A DNA stretch of 5,209 nt from Octadecabacter sp. (GTDB lineage: Bacteria; Pseudomonadota; Alphaproteobacteria; Rhodobacterales; Rhodobacteraceae). The notes under the pieces were generated by a model. That model was not told the DNA's origin and made no database searches. It saw nothing but the letters and a program-made list of their open reading frames with translations. Each line of letters begins with the position of its first letter. The first letter of the stretch is position 1. The DNA is taken from the NCBI GenBank assembly GCA_003533975.1, contig DQCL01000152.1, forward strand, positions 848-6,056, written 5' to 3'. Both the position numbers and the translations under genes were made by a program. This document shows positions 1-5,209 of the stretch, piece after piece.

Positions 1-1466
1 TCAAAGGTGATCGCGGATTTACCGGCTCCAAGCAGGGGTTTGATCGGGATTGGCGTGTGACCCAGATAGCTCTCTGATAGCACGTCCATGCTGTGCCGAT
101 GCGTGCCCGCATTCATCGCATAAGACATCAACATGGTGTCGTCGATAGGGGCCACGTCGACGTTCAGCCGTTTGAAAATCTTGCAGTCATACTTTGCATT
201 CTGGAAGATTTTAAGGATGCTGTCATCTTCGAGCATGGGTTTCAAAATGGCGAGGCACTCATTGAAATCCATCTGGTCCTTAGCCAAGGCATCATCCCCA
301 AACAAATCATCCGCAGCACCGCCTTTGTGGGTCAGCGGAATGTAGCACGCCTCACCCGCCTCAACACACAGCGAAACGCCCACAAGGTCGACGACCATCT
401 CGTTCAAGCCCGTCGTTTCCGTATCCACAGCGACATAGCCGCGGGCATAGATGCGGTCGATCCATGCCTCAAGCGCAGTTGCATCCTTCACCCATTCGTA
501 TTTTTCGGCGTCAAAATCAGGCTGTTCGGGCGTACCCTCGACAGCATCAACCGACGTTTCCTCGATCACCGGAGCCTCAACACCCAGCTTGTCGGAAATG
601 CGTTTCACAATCGTGCGAAATTCCATTTGCGCAAGGAACTCAAGCAGCACATCAGGTTCAGGATCACGCACTTCGAGGTCATCAAGAGTGAACGGCAGGT
701 CCATCATGTCATCCAACGTCACGAGGCGTTTGGACAGCTCAATCTGGGCACGGTTGTCGATCAGGGTTTGGCGGCGTTTGGGTTGTTTGATCTCTTCGGC
801 GCGGTCGAGCAGCGATTCAAGGTCGCCATACTCATTGATCAAAAGCGCTGCTGTTTTGATGCCGATACCGGGTGCACCGGGAACGTTGTCAACGCTGTCC
901 CCAGCCAGCGCCTGTACGTCAATCACGCGGTTTGGGCTGACGCCGAATTTCTCCTGCACGCCTTCGGTGTCAATAATCTTGTTGCCCTTCATGGCGTCCA
1001 TCATCACCACCCCATCCCCGACGAGTTGCATCAGGTCCTTGTCGCTTGAGATGATCGTGCACGCGCCACCAGCTTCGCGGGCTTGGCGTGCGAGGGTCGC
1101 CATAATGTCGTCCGCCTCAAAGCCCTCGATTTCTTCACAGGCAATGTTGAACGCGCGGGTCGCTTCACGGGTGAGCGGCATTTGCGGGCGCAGGTCTTCT
1201 GGCATGGCCTCGCGGTTGGCTTTGTACTGGTCATACATATCATTGCGAAACGTGTGACTGCCCTTGTCGAAGATCACGGCGACATGGGTAACATCGCCGC
1301 CCACATTGCCTTCAACATAGCGTTGCAACATGTTGCAAAACCCTGACACGGCCCCAATCGGCAACCCATCGGATTTGCGTGTCAGCGGTGGCAGCGCATG
1401 ATAAGCGCGAAAGATAAATGCCGATCCGTCGATCAGATGTAGATGACAACCTTTGCCGAACGCCAT
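1..1466 (-). CDS. polA: DNA polymerase I, N-terminal half (partial; runs off left edge)
   Basis: DNA polymerase I fills gaps and removes RNA primers in replication and excision repair. Reading leftward from ATG at 1466, 488 codons are open to the window edge, about half of a usual ~930-residue PolA; the polymerase domain lies beyond position 1. Residues 1-295 are the 5'-3' exonuclease (FEN-like) domain: LIDGSAF (11-17), FDKG (66-69), EGFEADD (114-120), SSDKDLMQLV (140-149), and the DNA-binding helix-hairpin-helix around GDSVDNVPG and GIGIK (189-204). After an acidic linker (about 296-325) comes the 3'-5' proofreading domain, with exo I DTETTGLN (348-355) and exo II NAKYD (423-427). The metal-binding acids D348, E350 and D427 are all present, so proofreading looks intact. 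The start is supported by GGGGGAG at 1480-1474, 7 bases upstream, and by the family-typical position of LIDGSAF. It lies 76 bases downstream of the membrane-protein gene and may be read through from it. No frameshift was seen. Confidence 0.97.
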   Translation of the reverse strand, partial: MAFGKGCHLHLIDGSAFIFRAYHALPPLTRKSDGLPIGAVSGFCNMLQRYVEGNVGGDVTHVAVIFDKGSHTFRNDMYDQYKANREAMPEDLRPQMPLTREATRAFNIACEEIEGFEADDIMATLARQAREAGGACTIISSDKDLMQLVGDGVVMMDAMKGNKIIDTEGVQEKFGVSPNRVIDVQALAGDSVDNVPGAPGIGIKTAALLINEYGDLESLLDRAEEIKQPKRRQTLIDNRAQIELSKRLVTLDDMMDLPFTLDDLEVRDPEPDVLLEFLAQMEFRTIVKRISDKLGVEAPVIEETSVDAVEGTPEQPDFDAEKYEWVKDATALEAWIDRIYARGYVAVDTETTGLNEMVVDLVGVSLCVEAGEACYIPLTHKGGAADDLFGDDALAKDQMDFNECLAILKPMLEDDSILKIFQNAKYDCKIFKRLNVDVAPIDDTMLMSYAMNAGTHRHSMDVLSESYLGHTPIPIKPLLGAGKSAITF

Positions 1467-1473
1467 ATGAGCA

Positions 1474-1480
1474 CTCCCCC
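1474..1480 (-). promoter_or_regulatory. Ribosome binding site of polA
   Basis: On the minus strand GGGGGAG stands 7 bases before the polA ATG at 1466. It fixes that ATG as the start. The rest of the 76-base gap (1467-1542) shows only a CCTTG direct repeat four bases apart near 1490-1505, and neither a convincing promoter nor a terminator, so polA may share the upstream transcript. Confidence 0.7.
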
Positions 1481-1542
1481 GTTAGATAACCTTGGTAGCC
1501 TTGCGGCGGGTGAGGTTCAATCGTTCAAGCGCAACATAGCTT

Positions 1543-2142
1543 TTACGCGCGGGCGAACCGGCGCGCGCAGCCAATCAAGACTGTGCCAGCAATCAAAAAC
1601 ACGAGGGCCAGCCCCGCAACCCACAGGGCAACACCGCCAGCGCCCATCTCTGCAACGTCCAAAAAGAAATACGGGTACTCGCCATCCACGGCCCCGCGCG
1701 CGATGGCGTAGATTGAATAAAAGATTGGAAACGCGCTCCAGATCAGCAGATCACGCCACATCAAACGCCCCTTTGGCAGCGCAAAAAGCCACAACCCGAT
1801 GAAGGCGACAGGAATGATCGTATGCAGCATTGCATTCACCACAAAATCCAGCCCGACCCGTGGGTCATCTCCAGCCAGCAGTAGATGAAATACGATTGCG
1901 ACAAGAGCGATGGCCATCGTCAGACCCGCCGTCAGCCATTGCGGAGGGACACGCCCCAAGGCAATGGCACCGCTGGCCAGTCCAATCAGCGTATTCGCCC
2001 AAATTGTAAAATAACGAAAATCGTTCCAAACAGCACCCAAGACCGAAGTCTGGTTTTCTTGCATCGTCATGCCGAAACGCGCAATCAGCGTCACAGCAAC
2101 GGCTAGCGCAAGACCTGTCGCAACCAAACGCACCATTTGCAT
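1543..2142 (-). CDS. Six-helix integral membrane protein, Pr6Pr / FAR-17a-AIG1-like family
   Basis: A 199-residue very hydrophobic protein with about six predicted membrane helices (roughly residues 5-23, 44-62, 70-91, 102-121, 131-149 and 170-192). I recognise it as the bacterial Pr6Pr-type membrane family from FTIWANTLIG (45-54), NAMLHTIIPV (103-112) and PYFFLDVAEMG (157-167). The spacing of a Thr in helix 2 (T46) and a His at the start of helix 4 (H107) resembles the catalytic Thr/His pair of eukaryotic AIG1/ADTRP, membrane hydrolases of fatty-acid esters of hydroxy fatty acids; that link is inference and the bacterial function is unknown. The ATG at 2142 shares its A with the TGA of the zinc-finger gene (TGATG), and GGAGAGG lies about 10 bases upstream inside that gene, so translation is probably coupled. 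A second in-frame ATG two codons later fits the ribosome site less well. polA follows. Confidence 0.8.
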   Translation of the reverse strand: MQMVRLVATGLALAVAVTLIARFGMTMQENQTSVLGAVWNDFRYFTIWANTLIGLASGAIALGRVPPQWLTAGLTMAIALVAIVFHLLLAGDDPRVGLDFVVNAMLHTIIPVAFIGLWLFALPKGRLMWRDLLIWSAFPIFYSIYAIARGAVDGEYPYFFLDVAEMGAGGVALWVAGLALVFLIAGTVLIGCARRFARA

Positions 2143-2315
2143 CAGTCCGCAGCCTCTCCATACACGTATTTGCAGTCACAATACGGGCATTCGACCCAGC
2201 CTTCTTTCTTAGGTATTTGCAACCAAACACGCGGATGACCCAATGCGCCACCACCACCATCACAGGCAATCCGCCGCTCATTCACAATCTTGGTTTCTGG
2301 CGCTGTGGTTGTCAT
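2142..2315 (-). CDS. Zinc-finger CHCC-type protein, homologue of complex I subunit NDUFS6
   Basis: A 57-residue protein made almost entirely of the zf-CHCC domain. The putative zinc ligands are C18, H27, C43 and C46, in the arrangement ACDGGGGALGHPRVW followed by VECPYCDCKYVY. The same domain forms the C-terminal part of mitochondrial NDUFS6 (13 kDa subunit) of NADH:ubiquinone oxidoreductase, and alphaproteobacterial complex I such as that of Paracoccus carries a homologue. A role as a peripheral zinc-binding complex I subunit or assembly factor is therefore likely, although no nuo gene is in the window. The ATG at 2315 is preceded by AGAGG with 7 bases of spacing. The reading frame stays open further upstream to 2630, but that part is the antisense of the ABC gene and has no family similarity. 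The TGA overlaps the start of the membrane-protein gene by one base. At this length the protein is easily missed by gene finders. Confidence 0.9.
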   Translation of the reverse strand: MTTTAPETKIVNERRIACDGGGGALGHPRVWLQIPKKEGWVECPYCDCKYVYGEAAD

Positions 2316-2322
2316 GCAATTG

Positions 2323-2327
2323 CCTCT
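2323..2327 (-). promoter_or_regulatory. Ribosome binding site deciding the zinc-finger protein start
   Basis: AGAGG on the minus strand lies 7 bases before the ATG at 2315. It supports the short 57-codon gene over the upstream extension of the same frame. Confidence 0.6.
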
Positions 2328-2369
2328 GGGCTGGGGGCACGTTAGGTGCCACATAAGAACGATATCGAA

Positions 2370-2393
2370 CGCGGACCATATTAGCGATCCGCG
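2370..2393. repeat. Inverted repeat in the divergent spacer (possible operator)
   Basis: Arms CGCGGA (2370-2375) and TCCGCG (2388-2393) are perfect complements separated by 12 bases that contain the candidate leftward -10. An 8-base palindrome CGATATCG (2360-2367) sits just to the left. A dimeric regulator site that controls both divergent genes is possible, but arms this short also occur by chance in GC-rich DNA. Confidence 0.3.
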
Positions 2394-2405
2394 CCGCACG
2401 AACAA
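2378..2405 (-). promoter_or_regulatory. Candidate sigma-70-like promoter for the zinc-finger gene set
   Basis: On the minus strand TTGTTC (2405-2400) and TAATAT (2383-2378) are separated by 16 bases, about 60 bases before the zinc-finger start at 2315. The match to TTGACA/TATAAT is only partial (about 3 and 4 of 6). The place is right for a promoter because this is the only spacer between two divergent genes. No equally good candidate was found for the rightward ABC gene; CATATT at 2377-2382 is a weak possible -10 for it. Confidence 0.3.
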
Positions 2406-2408
2406 GAT

Positions 2409-2415
2409 GGGAAAG
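2409..2415 (+). promoter_or_regulatory. Ribosome binding site of the ABC ATPase
   Basis: GGGAAAG lies 6 bases before the ATG at 2422. It favours that start over the in-frame ATG at 2407, which has no purine-rich site at the right distance. Confidence 0.55.
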
Positions 2416-2421
2416 CACGCA

Positions 2422-3351
2422 ATGTCCGAGAACGCCTTGGAAATCACGGGTCTGCGAAAGACATATGCCGCCAGCAAACGCAGCCCCGCCAAAGAAGCGT
2501 TGCTTGGTGTGGACCTCACAGTGCCGCGCGGGTCCATCTTCGGGTTATTAGGGCCAAACGGCGCGGGCAAATCGACCATCATCAACATTCTCGCCGGATT
2601 GGTGACAAAATCCGCCGGATCAGTGCGCATCTGGGGATTCGATCAAGATGAAAACCCACGCCAGTCTCGCGCCGCAATCGGCATCATGCCGCAAGAACCC
2701 AACCTCGACCCGTTCTTTACACCGCGCGGCTCACTGGATGTTCAGGCGGGGCTATATGGCGTTCCAAAATCGCAACGTCGCACCGCAGAGCTGTTGGAAC
2801 TCACAGGCCTAACCGACAAGGCCGAAGCCTACGCGCGTTCCCTATCGGGGGGCATGCGCCGCCGCCTACTGCTCGGAAAAGCCTTGGTCCACTCACCGCA
2901 GATTTTGGTGTTAGATGAACCGACCGCCGGCGTTGATATCGAACTTCGCAATATGCTGTGGCAGCACGTGCGCCGCTTAAATGATGAAGGCATGACCATC
3001 ATCCTCACCACACACTACTTGGAAGAAGCCGAGCAGATGTGCGACCAGATCGCCATCATCAATCATGGTGCGGTCATCGCGAATGACACAACTGCAAACC
3101 TCCTGGGACAATTGGATGCCAAAACGATGGTCATCACACCGGACAGCCCCAGCGACCTGCCCGAAGCACTCCCCACAGGCATCGAAGGCCAAAAACGCGC
3201 CAACGGCACACTCGCCTTCACCTACAAAACATCACAAATCCGCGCCGAGGAAATCCTGTCACAGGTTCACAATGCTGGCATCACCATCAAAGACGTGCGC
3301 ACCGAAGATCCCCACCTCGAAGATGTGTTCCTAAATCTGACCCGTGCCTAA
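2422..3351 (+). CDS. ABC transporter ATP-binding protein, YadG-like (ABC-2 exporter type)
   Basis: A 309-residue cytoplasmic ATPase that should power an ABC-2 type export permease. All nucleotide-binding elements are present: Walker A GPNGAGKST (44-52), Q-loop Q91 in MPQEPNLDPFFTPR, signature LSGGM (141-145), Walker B ILVLDEP (161-167) with E166 as catalytic base, D-loop TAGVD (168-172), and H-loop H198 in TTHYLEEAEQMC. This last stretch and LDEPTAGVDIELR closely resemble E. coli YadG, whose partner is the permease YadH; the substrate of that pair is not well established. Residues about 232-309 form the C-terminal domain usual for drug- and polysaccharide-type ABC-2 ATPases and end in LEDVFLNLT. 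The ATG at 2422 gives MSENALEITG, where such proteins normally begin. The frame is open back to 2290, but that stretch overlaps the divergent zinc-finger gene and is not similar to the family. No permease gene lies on either side, so its partner must be encoded elsewhere. Confidence 0.93.
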   Translation: MSENALEITGLRKTYAASKRSPAKEALLGVDLTVPRGSIFGLLGPNGAGKSTIINILAGLVTKSAGSVRIWGFDQDENPRQSRAAIGIMPQEPNLDPFFTPRGSLDVQAGLYGVPKSQRRTAELLELTGLTDKAEAYARSLSGGMRRRLLLGKALVHSPQILVLDEPTAGVDIELRNMLWQHVRRLNDEGMTIILTTHYLEEAEQMCDQIAIINHGAVIANDTTANLLGQLDAKTMVITPDSPSDLPEALPTGIEGQKRANGTLAFTYKTSQIRAEEILSQVHNAGITIKDVRTEDPHLEDVFLNLTRA

Positions 3352-3395
3352 GCGGGGCTTCTGTTTGTCTTTGTCTCAAAAATATCCCGGGTGGT

Positions 3396-3415
3396 CTGGA
3401 GGGCTGGCCCTCCAG
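3396..3415. terminator. Strong hairpin in the convergent spacer, possible bidirectional terminator
   Basis: CTGGAGGG (3396-3403) and CCCTCCAG (3408-3415) form a perfect 8-bp GC-rich stem with a four-base loop. It sits between the stop of the rightward ABC gene (3351) and that of the leftward HIT gene (3447), where termination is needed in both directions. There is no T-run directly after the stem. Read leftward, a TTTTT run occurs at 3382-3378, 13 bases past the stem and after a CCCGGG palindrome; read rightward there is none. It may work as a factor-assisted terminator or 3'-end stabiliser. Confidence 0.5.
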
Positions 3416-3420
3416 CTGGT

Positions 3421-3441
3421 CGGATTGGCGTAGCCAATTCG
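3421..3441. repeat. Second hairpin adjacent to the first
   Basis: CGGATTGGC (3421-3429) and GCCAATTCG (3433-3441) pair around the loop GTA, nine pairs with one G-T mismatch that becomes G-U in one transcript orientation. It begins 5 bases after the HIT stop codon read leftward, with another 5 bases to the next hairpin. The pair of stems preceded by TCAAAAATATCCCGGG (3376-3391) looks like an interspersed intergenic motif that I associate with Rhodobacterales genomes; that association is from memory. Confidence 0.5.
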
Positions 3442-3446
3442 AAACA

Positions 3447-3809
3447 CTACTTCGGCAACATGCGCCCCATATTGCGGCCGCCAAGAATATGCATGTGATA
3501 ATGCGGAACTTCCTGCACCCCTTGTTCGCGCGTATTGGCAATAGCGCGAAAACCATCACCCAGACCTTCCAAACGGCACACTTCTGCGATGGCTTGCATA
3601 AACGCCACTTGCTCCTCGGTTGAGGCATCACGCGCGAAATGGTCCAACGACATGTACGGCCCCTTCGGTATCACCAAAACATGCACGGGCGCTTGCGGAT
3701 ACACGTCGCGAAACGCCAAAGCGTGATCGTTTTCAAACACGGTCTGGTTCGGTATTTCACCGCGTAGAATTTTGGCGAAAATGTTCTGGTCATCATAGAC
3801 GAAGTGCAA
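3447..3809 (-). CDS. HIT family (HINT-type) nucleotide-binding hydrolase, TTG start
   Basis: A 120-residue histidine-triad protein of the HINT/PKCI branch. These are soluble dimers that hydrolyse nucleoside phosphoramidates and aminoacyl-AMP. The triad is VPHYHMHILGG, with H103, H105 and H107; H105 or its neighbour is the nucleophile by family precedent. The N-terminal YDDQNIFAKILRGEIP (5-20), DVYPQAPVHVLVIPKGP (35-51) and the pre-triad region ending GVQEVPH are typical, and the length is normal. The start codon is TTG at 3809: it is preceded by AAGGAG at a 7-base distance, it aligns with usual HINT N-termini, and the next in-frame ATG is at residue 53, inside the domain. The stop of the upstream glycosyltransferase lies 11 bases before it and overlaps the ribosome site, so the two are cotranscribed and possibly coupled. 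No functional link between the two products is evident. The stop is TAG. Confidence 0.95.
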   Translation of the reverse strand: MHFVYDDQNIFAKILRGEIPNQTVFENDHALAFRDVYPQAPVHVLVIPKGPYMSLDHFARDASTEEQVAFMQAIAEVCRLEGLGDGFRAIANTREQGVQEVPHYHMHILGGRNMGRMLPK

Positions 3810-3816
3810 GGGCTTT

Positions 3817-3822
3817 CTCCTT
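3817..3822 (-). promoter_or_regulatory. Shine-Dalgarno overlapping a stop codon, sets the HIT TTG start
   Basis: On the minus strand TAAGGAG contains both the stop codon of the glycosyltransferase gene (3823-3821) and the AAGGAG ribosome site (3822-3817) of the HIT gene, 7 bases before its TTG. This is the main evidence for the non-ATG start and suggests that ribosomes finishing the first gene help initiation at the second. Confidence 0.75.
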
Positions 3823-5209
3823 AGTCGGCAAATAAGTAGGGGGTCTGGGCGATGCTGCGCCCGACATCTTCGGACACGCTCAAAAACTGACAGATCGGAG
3901 GCGTGTTTTCATCAGGGCTGGCCAATTCGCGTACGCGCAGATGGTTCTCAAAACCAGCATCGCGGATACGATCGGACTCGTAAACAACGTCGTAGCGAAT
4001 GGTCGGCAAAAGTTGCCCCATCGTTTCATCCCCCGTCTGATCCCCCGCGAGGCCGACGCGTTTGGCATGACCGATAAGGTATTCGTCGGTGAAATCACAG
4101 TCCAGCTCCAACAACCGCGTCGTGGATCGGTCGTTAAAGAAGTCCTGCATCAAATCGAGGTTGGCCGTGTCCAGACAAATGATCAGGCGGTCCGTCTCGT
4201 AGTAGTCAAACAACATCCGCATCAGCGCGCGACGGTGACGTGTACGTTTGCCGAGCGTGCGTTGGATACCGCCCAGATCGGGCAAATCAGTGTTTTCTTC
4301 GTTGAACAAATAGTCGATGCACGGAATGGTCATATGATGCTTCACAGACCCGACGAAGCGCTTTGCGACGTGCCATTTTTTACAGGCCACAATCAACAAC
4401 TCACGTTCCCGCCCAAGCGAGGTTTCCGTTTCCCAGAAACGCGGTGCAAACCTTCGCCCAATACGTCCACGCCCTGTAAGAAAGCCAAACAGCCTGCGCC
4501 CTTCGTCCGAGATTTTGAAGTCATCTCGACCAGAGGCGTAAAGCTGTCCCAACCGTTTTTTCAACGAAGTCGCTTCAGGTGAGATTTTGCGTGCGAAAAG
4601 GAAGTCCTGTGACAACAGCAAATCGTAGTGGTCGTCATAAAACGTCACGGGCATGCCGTAATCGGTAAACATCAGAAACGTCAGTGTGCGTGTGCGAATT
4701 TCGGGTTCGGGCACCAAATGGCGCACCAATGTCTGGAAAAACGTTTCATCCGGAATCCACGTGGTTCGAAAGAACTTCATCACATCGGGGCGGGTCTTGG
4801 TCATGTCGATGATCCACTCGATGGTGCGGCGGCGCAAACACCACCACTGCGACCCGATCATGATTTGCAGGTCAGCCGGAATTTCACGCTCCAGCCCAAG
4901 TTTTCGCTGCGCCCACCACGAATTGTAGAACAATGTTTTATGGGTGCGTTCGTTGAAAAAGTGGCGATAGATCAGCCGCTCTCCTTTCATGCCGGTCTTG
5001 ATCCAATCGGACTCAAAGAAATCAAAGCTCTCGATGTAGTCGCAATCATCGGCGTCCAGCAGCGTTTTGGCGTAGCTGGCAGACTTAATCGCCATGCAAT
5101 CGCCCGACACCATATAAAAATGCGTGGCCCGCGGGAATGCATCAACCGCTGCCTCAACCGCGTGTAAAGTTGCCTGTACAAGCGACCATTCACCCCAACC
5201 GCATTTGAT
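3821..5209 (-). CDS. Core-2/I-branching-type glycosyltransferase (GT14-like) with extra C-terminal domain; 5' partial
   Basis: The frame is open from the right edge (5209) to TAA at 3823-3821, 462 residues. The N-terminus is off the window, so the ATG at 5113 is internal: the 32 residues before it (IKCGWGEWSLVQATL and on) continue the fold. The N-terminal ~200 residues match the Core-2/I-branching beta-1,6-N-acetylglucosaminyltransferase family: WGEWSLVQA (5-13), MVSGDCMAIKS (33-43, family SG-D-P motif), GSQWWCLRR (119-127) and PDETFFQTLV (153-162). In animal members the Glu of the DE motif is the catalytic base, here probably E155. The family is GT-A-like and metal independent, in line with no clear DxD site. 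Residues about 205-462 form a further domain without a function I recognise, with strand-like LLIVACKKWHVAK (271-283) and RLIICLDTANLDLMQDFF (341-358). A role in capsule or exopolysaccharide synthesis is likely; the sugar transferred cannot be told. No signal peptide can be judged because the start is missing. The HIT gene follows after 11 bases. Confidence 0.85.
   Translation of the reverse strand: MKCGWGEWSLVQATLHAVEAAVDAFPRATHFYMVSGDCMAIKSASYAKTLLDADDCDYIESFDFFESDWIKTGMKGERLIYRHFFNERTHKTLFYNSWWAQRKLGLEREIPADLQIMIGSQWWCLRRRTIEWIIDMTKTRPDVMKFFRTTWIPDETFFQTLVRHLVPEPEIRTRTLTFLMFTDYGMPVTFYDDHYDLLLSQDFLFARKISPEATSLKKRLGQLYASGRDDFKISDEGRRLFGFLTGRGRIGRRFAPRFWETETSLGRERELLIVACKKWHVAKRFVGSVKHHMTIPCIDYLFNEENTDLPDLGGIQRTLGKRTRHRRALMRMLFDYYETDRLIICLDTANLDLMQDFFNDRSTTRLLELDCDFTDEYLIGHAKRVGLAGDQTGDETMGQLLPTIRYDVVYESDRIRDAGFENHLRVRELASPDENTPPICQFLSVSEDVGRSIAQTPYLFAD

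Noticed and set aside
93..1257. Long open frames on the plus strand (93-1049, 451-1257) opposite polA
   Set aside because: They are antisense to the proofreading and 5'-exonuclease domains of polA, which show intact family motifs on the other strand. Their translations are rich in His, Arg and Ser with no domain pattern, as is common in shadow frames of GC-rich genes.
1467..1542. Promoter or terminator between the membrane-protein gene and polA
   Set aside because: TTGAAC occurs twice on the minus strand but no acceptable -10 stands at the right distance, and there is no stable stem with a T-run. Nothing can be claimed.
2290..2421. Longer N-terminus of the ABC ATPase starting at 2290 or 2407
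   Set aside because: The 2290 start would overlap the divergent zinc-finger gene and adds 44 residues without family similarity. The ATG at 2407 lacks a ribosome site, whereas 2422 has GGGAAAG at 6 bases.
2316..2630. N-terminal extension of the zinc-finger protein to 162 residues
   Set aside because: The extension is the antisense of the ABC ATPase Walker A region. The ATG at 2315 has its own ribosome site and yields a normal zf-CHCC protein.
3352..3372. Rho-independent terminator directly after the ABC gene (AAGC-GGG-GCTT followed by a T-rich stretch)
   Set aside because: The stem is only four pairs and the following stretch is interrupted by G and C, so it is too weak to call next to the much stronger stems at 3396-3441.
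3941..5167. Plus-strand open frames at 3941-4582 and 4628-5167
   Set aside because: They lie opposite the glycosyltransferase gene, have no recognisable motifs or ribosome sites, and overlap a frame with clear GT14 motifs.
4987..5209. A separate gene end or frameshift before ATG 5113 of the glycosyltransferase
   Set aside because: Translation of 5209-5114 in the same frame has no stop and yields WGEWSLVQA and FPRATHFYMVSGD, which continue the family fold. The gene simply runs off the window.

Overview
The window most resembles a chromosomal segment of an alphaproteobacterium of the Rhodobacterales (roseobacter group). This is inferred from four things: protein style, moderately high GC, a stand-alone CHCC zinc-finger protein related to the mitochondrial complex I subunit NDUFS6, and a Core-2/I-branching-type glycosyltransferase with a long extra C-terminal domain. 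I could not run a search, so the placement rests on recognition of protein families.

Layout. Positions 1-2315 hold a leftward gene set read in the order zinc-finger protein (2315-2142), six-helix membrane protein (2142-1543) and polA (1466-1, cut by the left edge after 488 codons). The first two overlap by one base (TGATG) and are probably translationally coupled. polA follows after 76 bases with its own strong ribosome binding site. A 106-base divergent spacer (2316-2421) separates this set from a rightward ABC transporter ATPase of the E. coli YadG type (2422-3351), which has no permease beside it. After a 95-base convergent spacer with two consecutive hairpins (3352-3446), a second leftward pair fills the right side: a GT14-type glycosyltransferase (3821-5209, 5' end beyond the right edge) and a HIT-family protein (3447-3809). 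The HIT gene starts at TTG, with a Shine-Dalgarno sequence that overlaps the glycosyltransferase stop codon.

Function. The genes are mostly housekeeping and do not form one obvious pathway: DNA repair and replication (PolA), a probable complex I zinc subunit, nucleotide metabolism (HIT), ABC export, and surface polysaccharide synthesis. I see no mobile element, CRISPR array, tRNA, rRNA or defence system, and nothing that amounts to a clearly new system. The least explained items are the C-terminal domain of the glycosyltransferase, the conserved Thr/His pair in the membrane protein, the orphan ABC ATPase, and the hairpin pair at 3396-3441. No gene-free stretch exceeds 110 bases.
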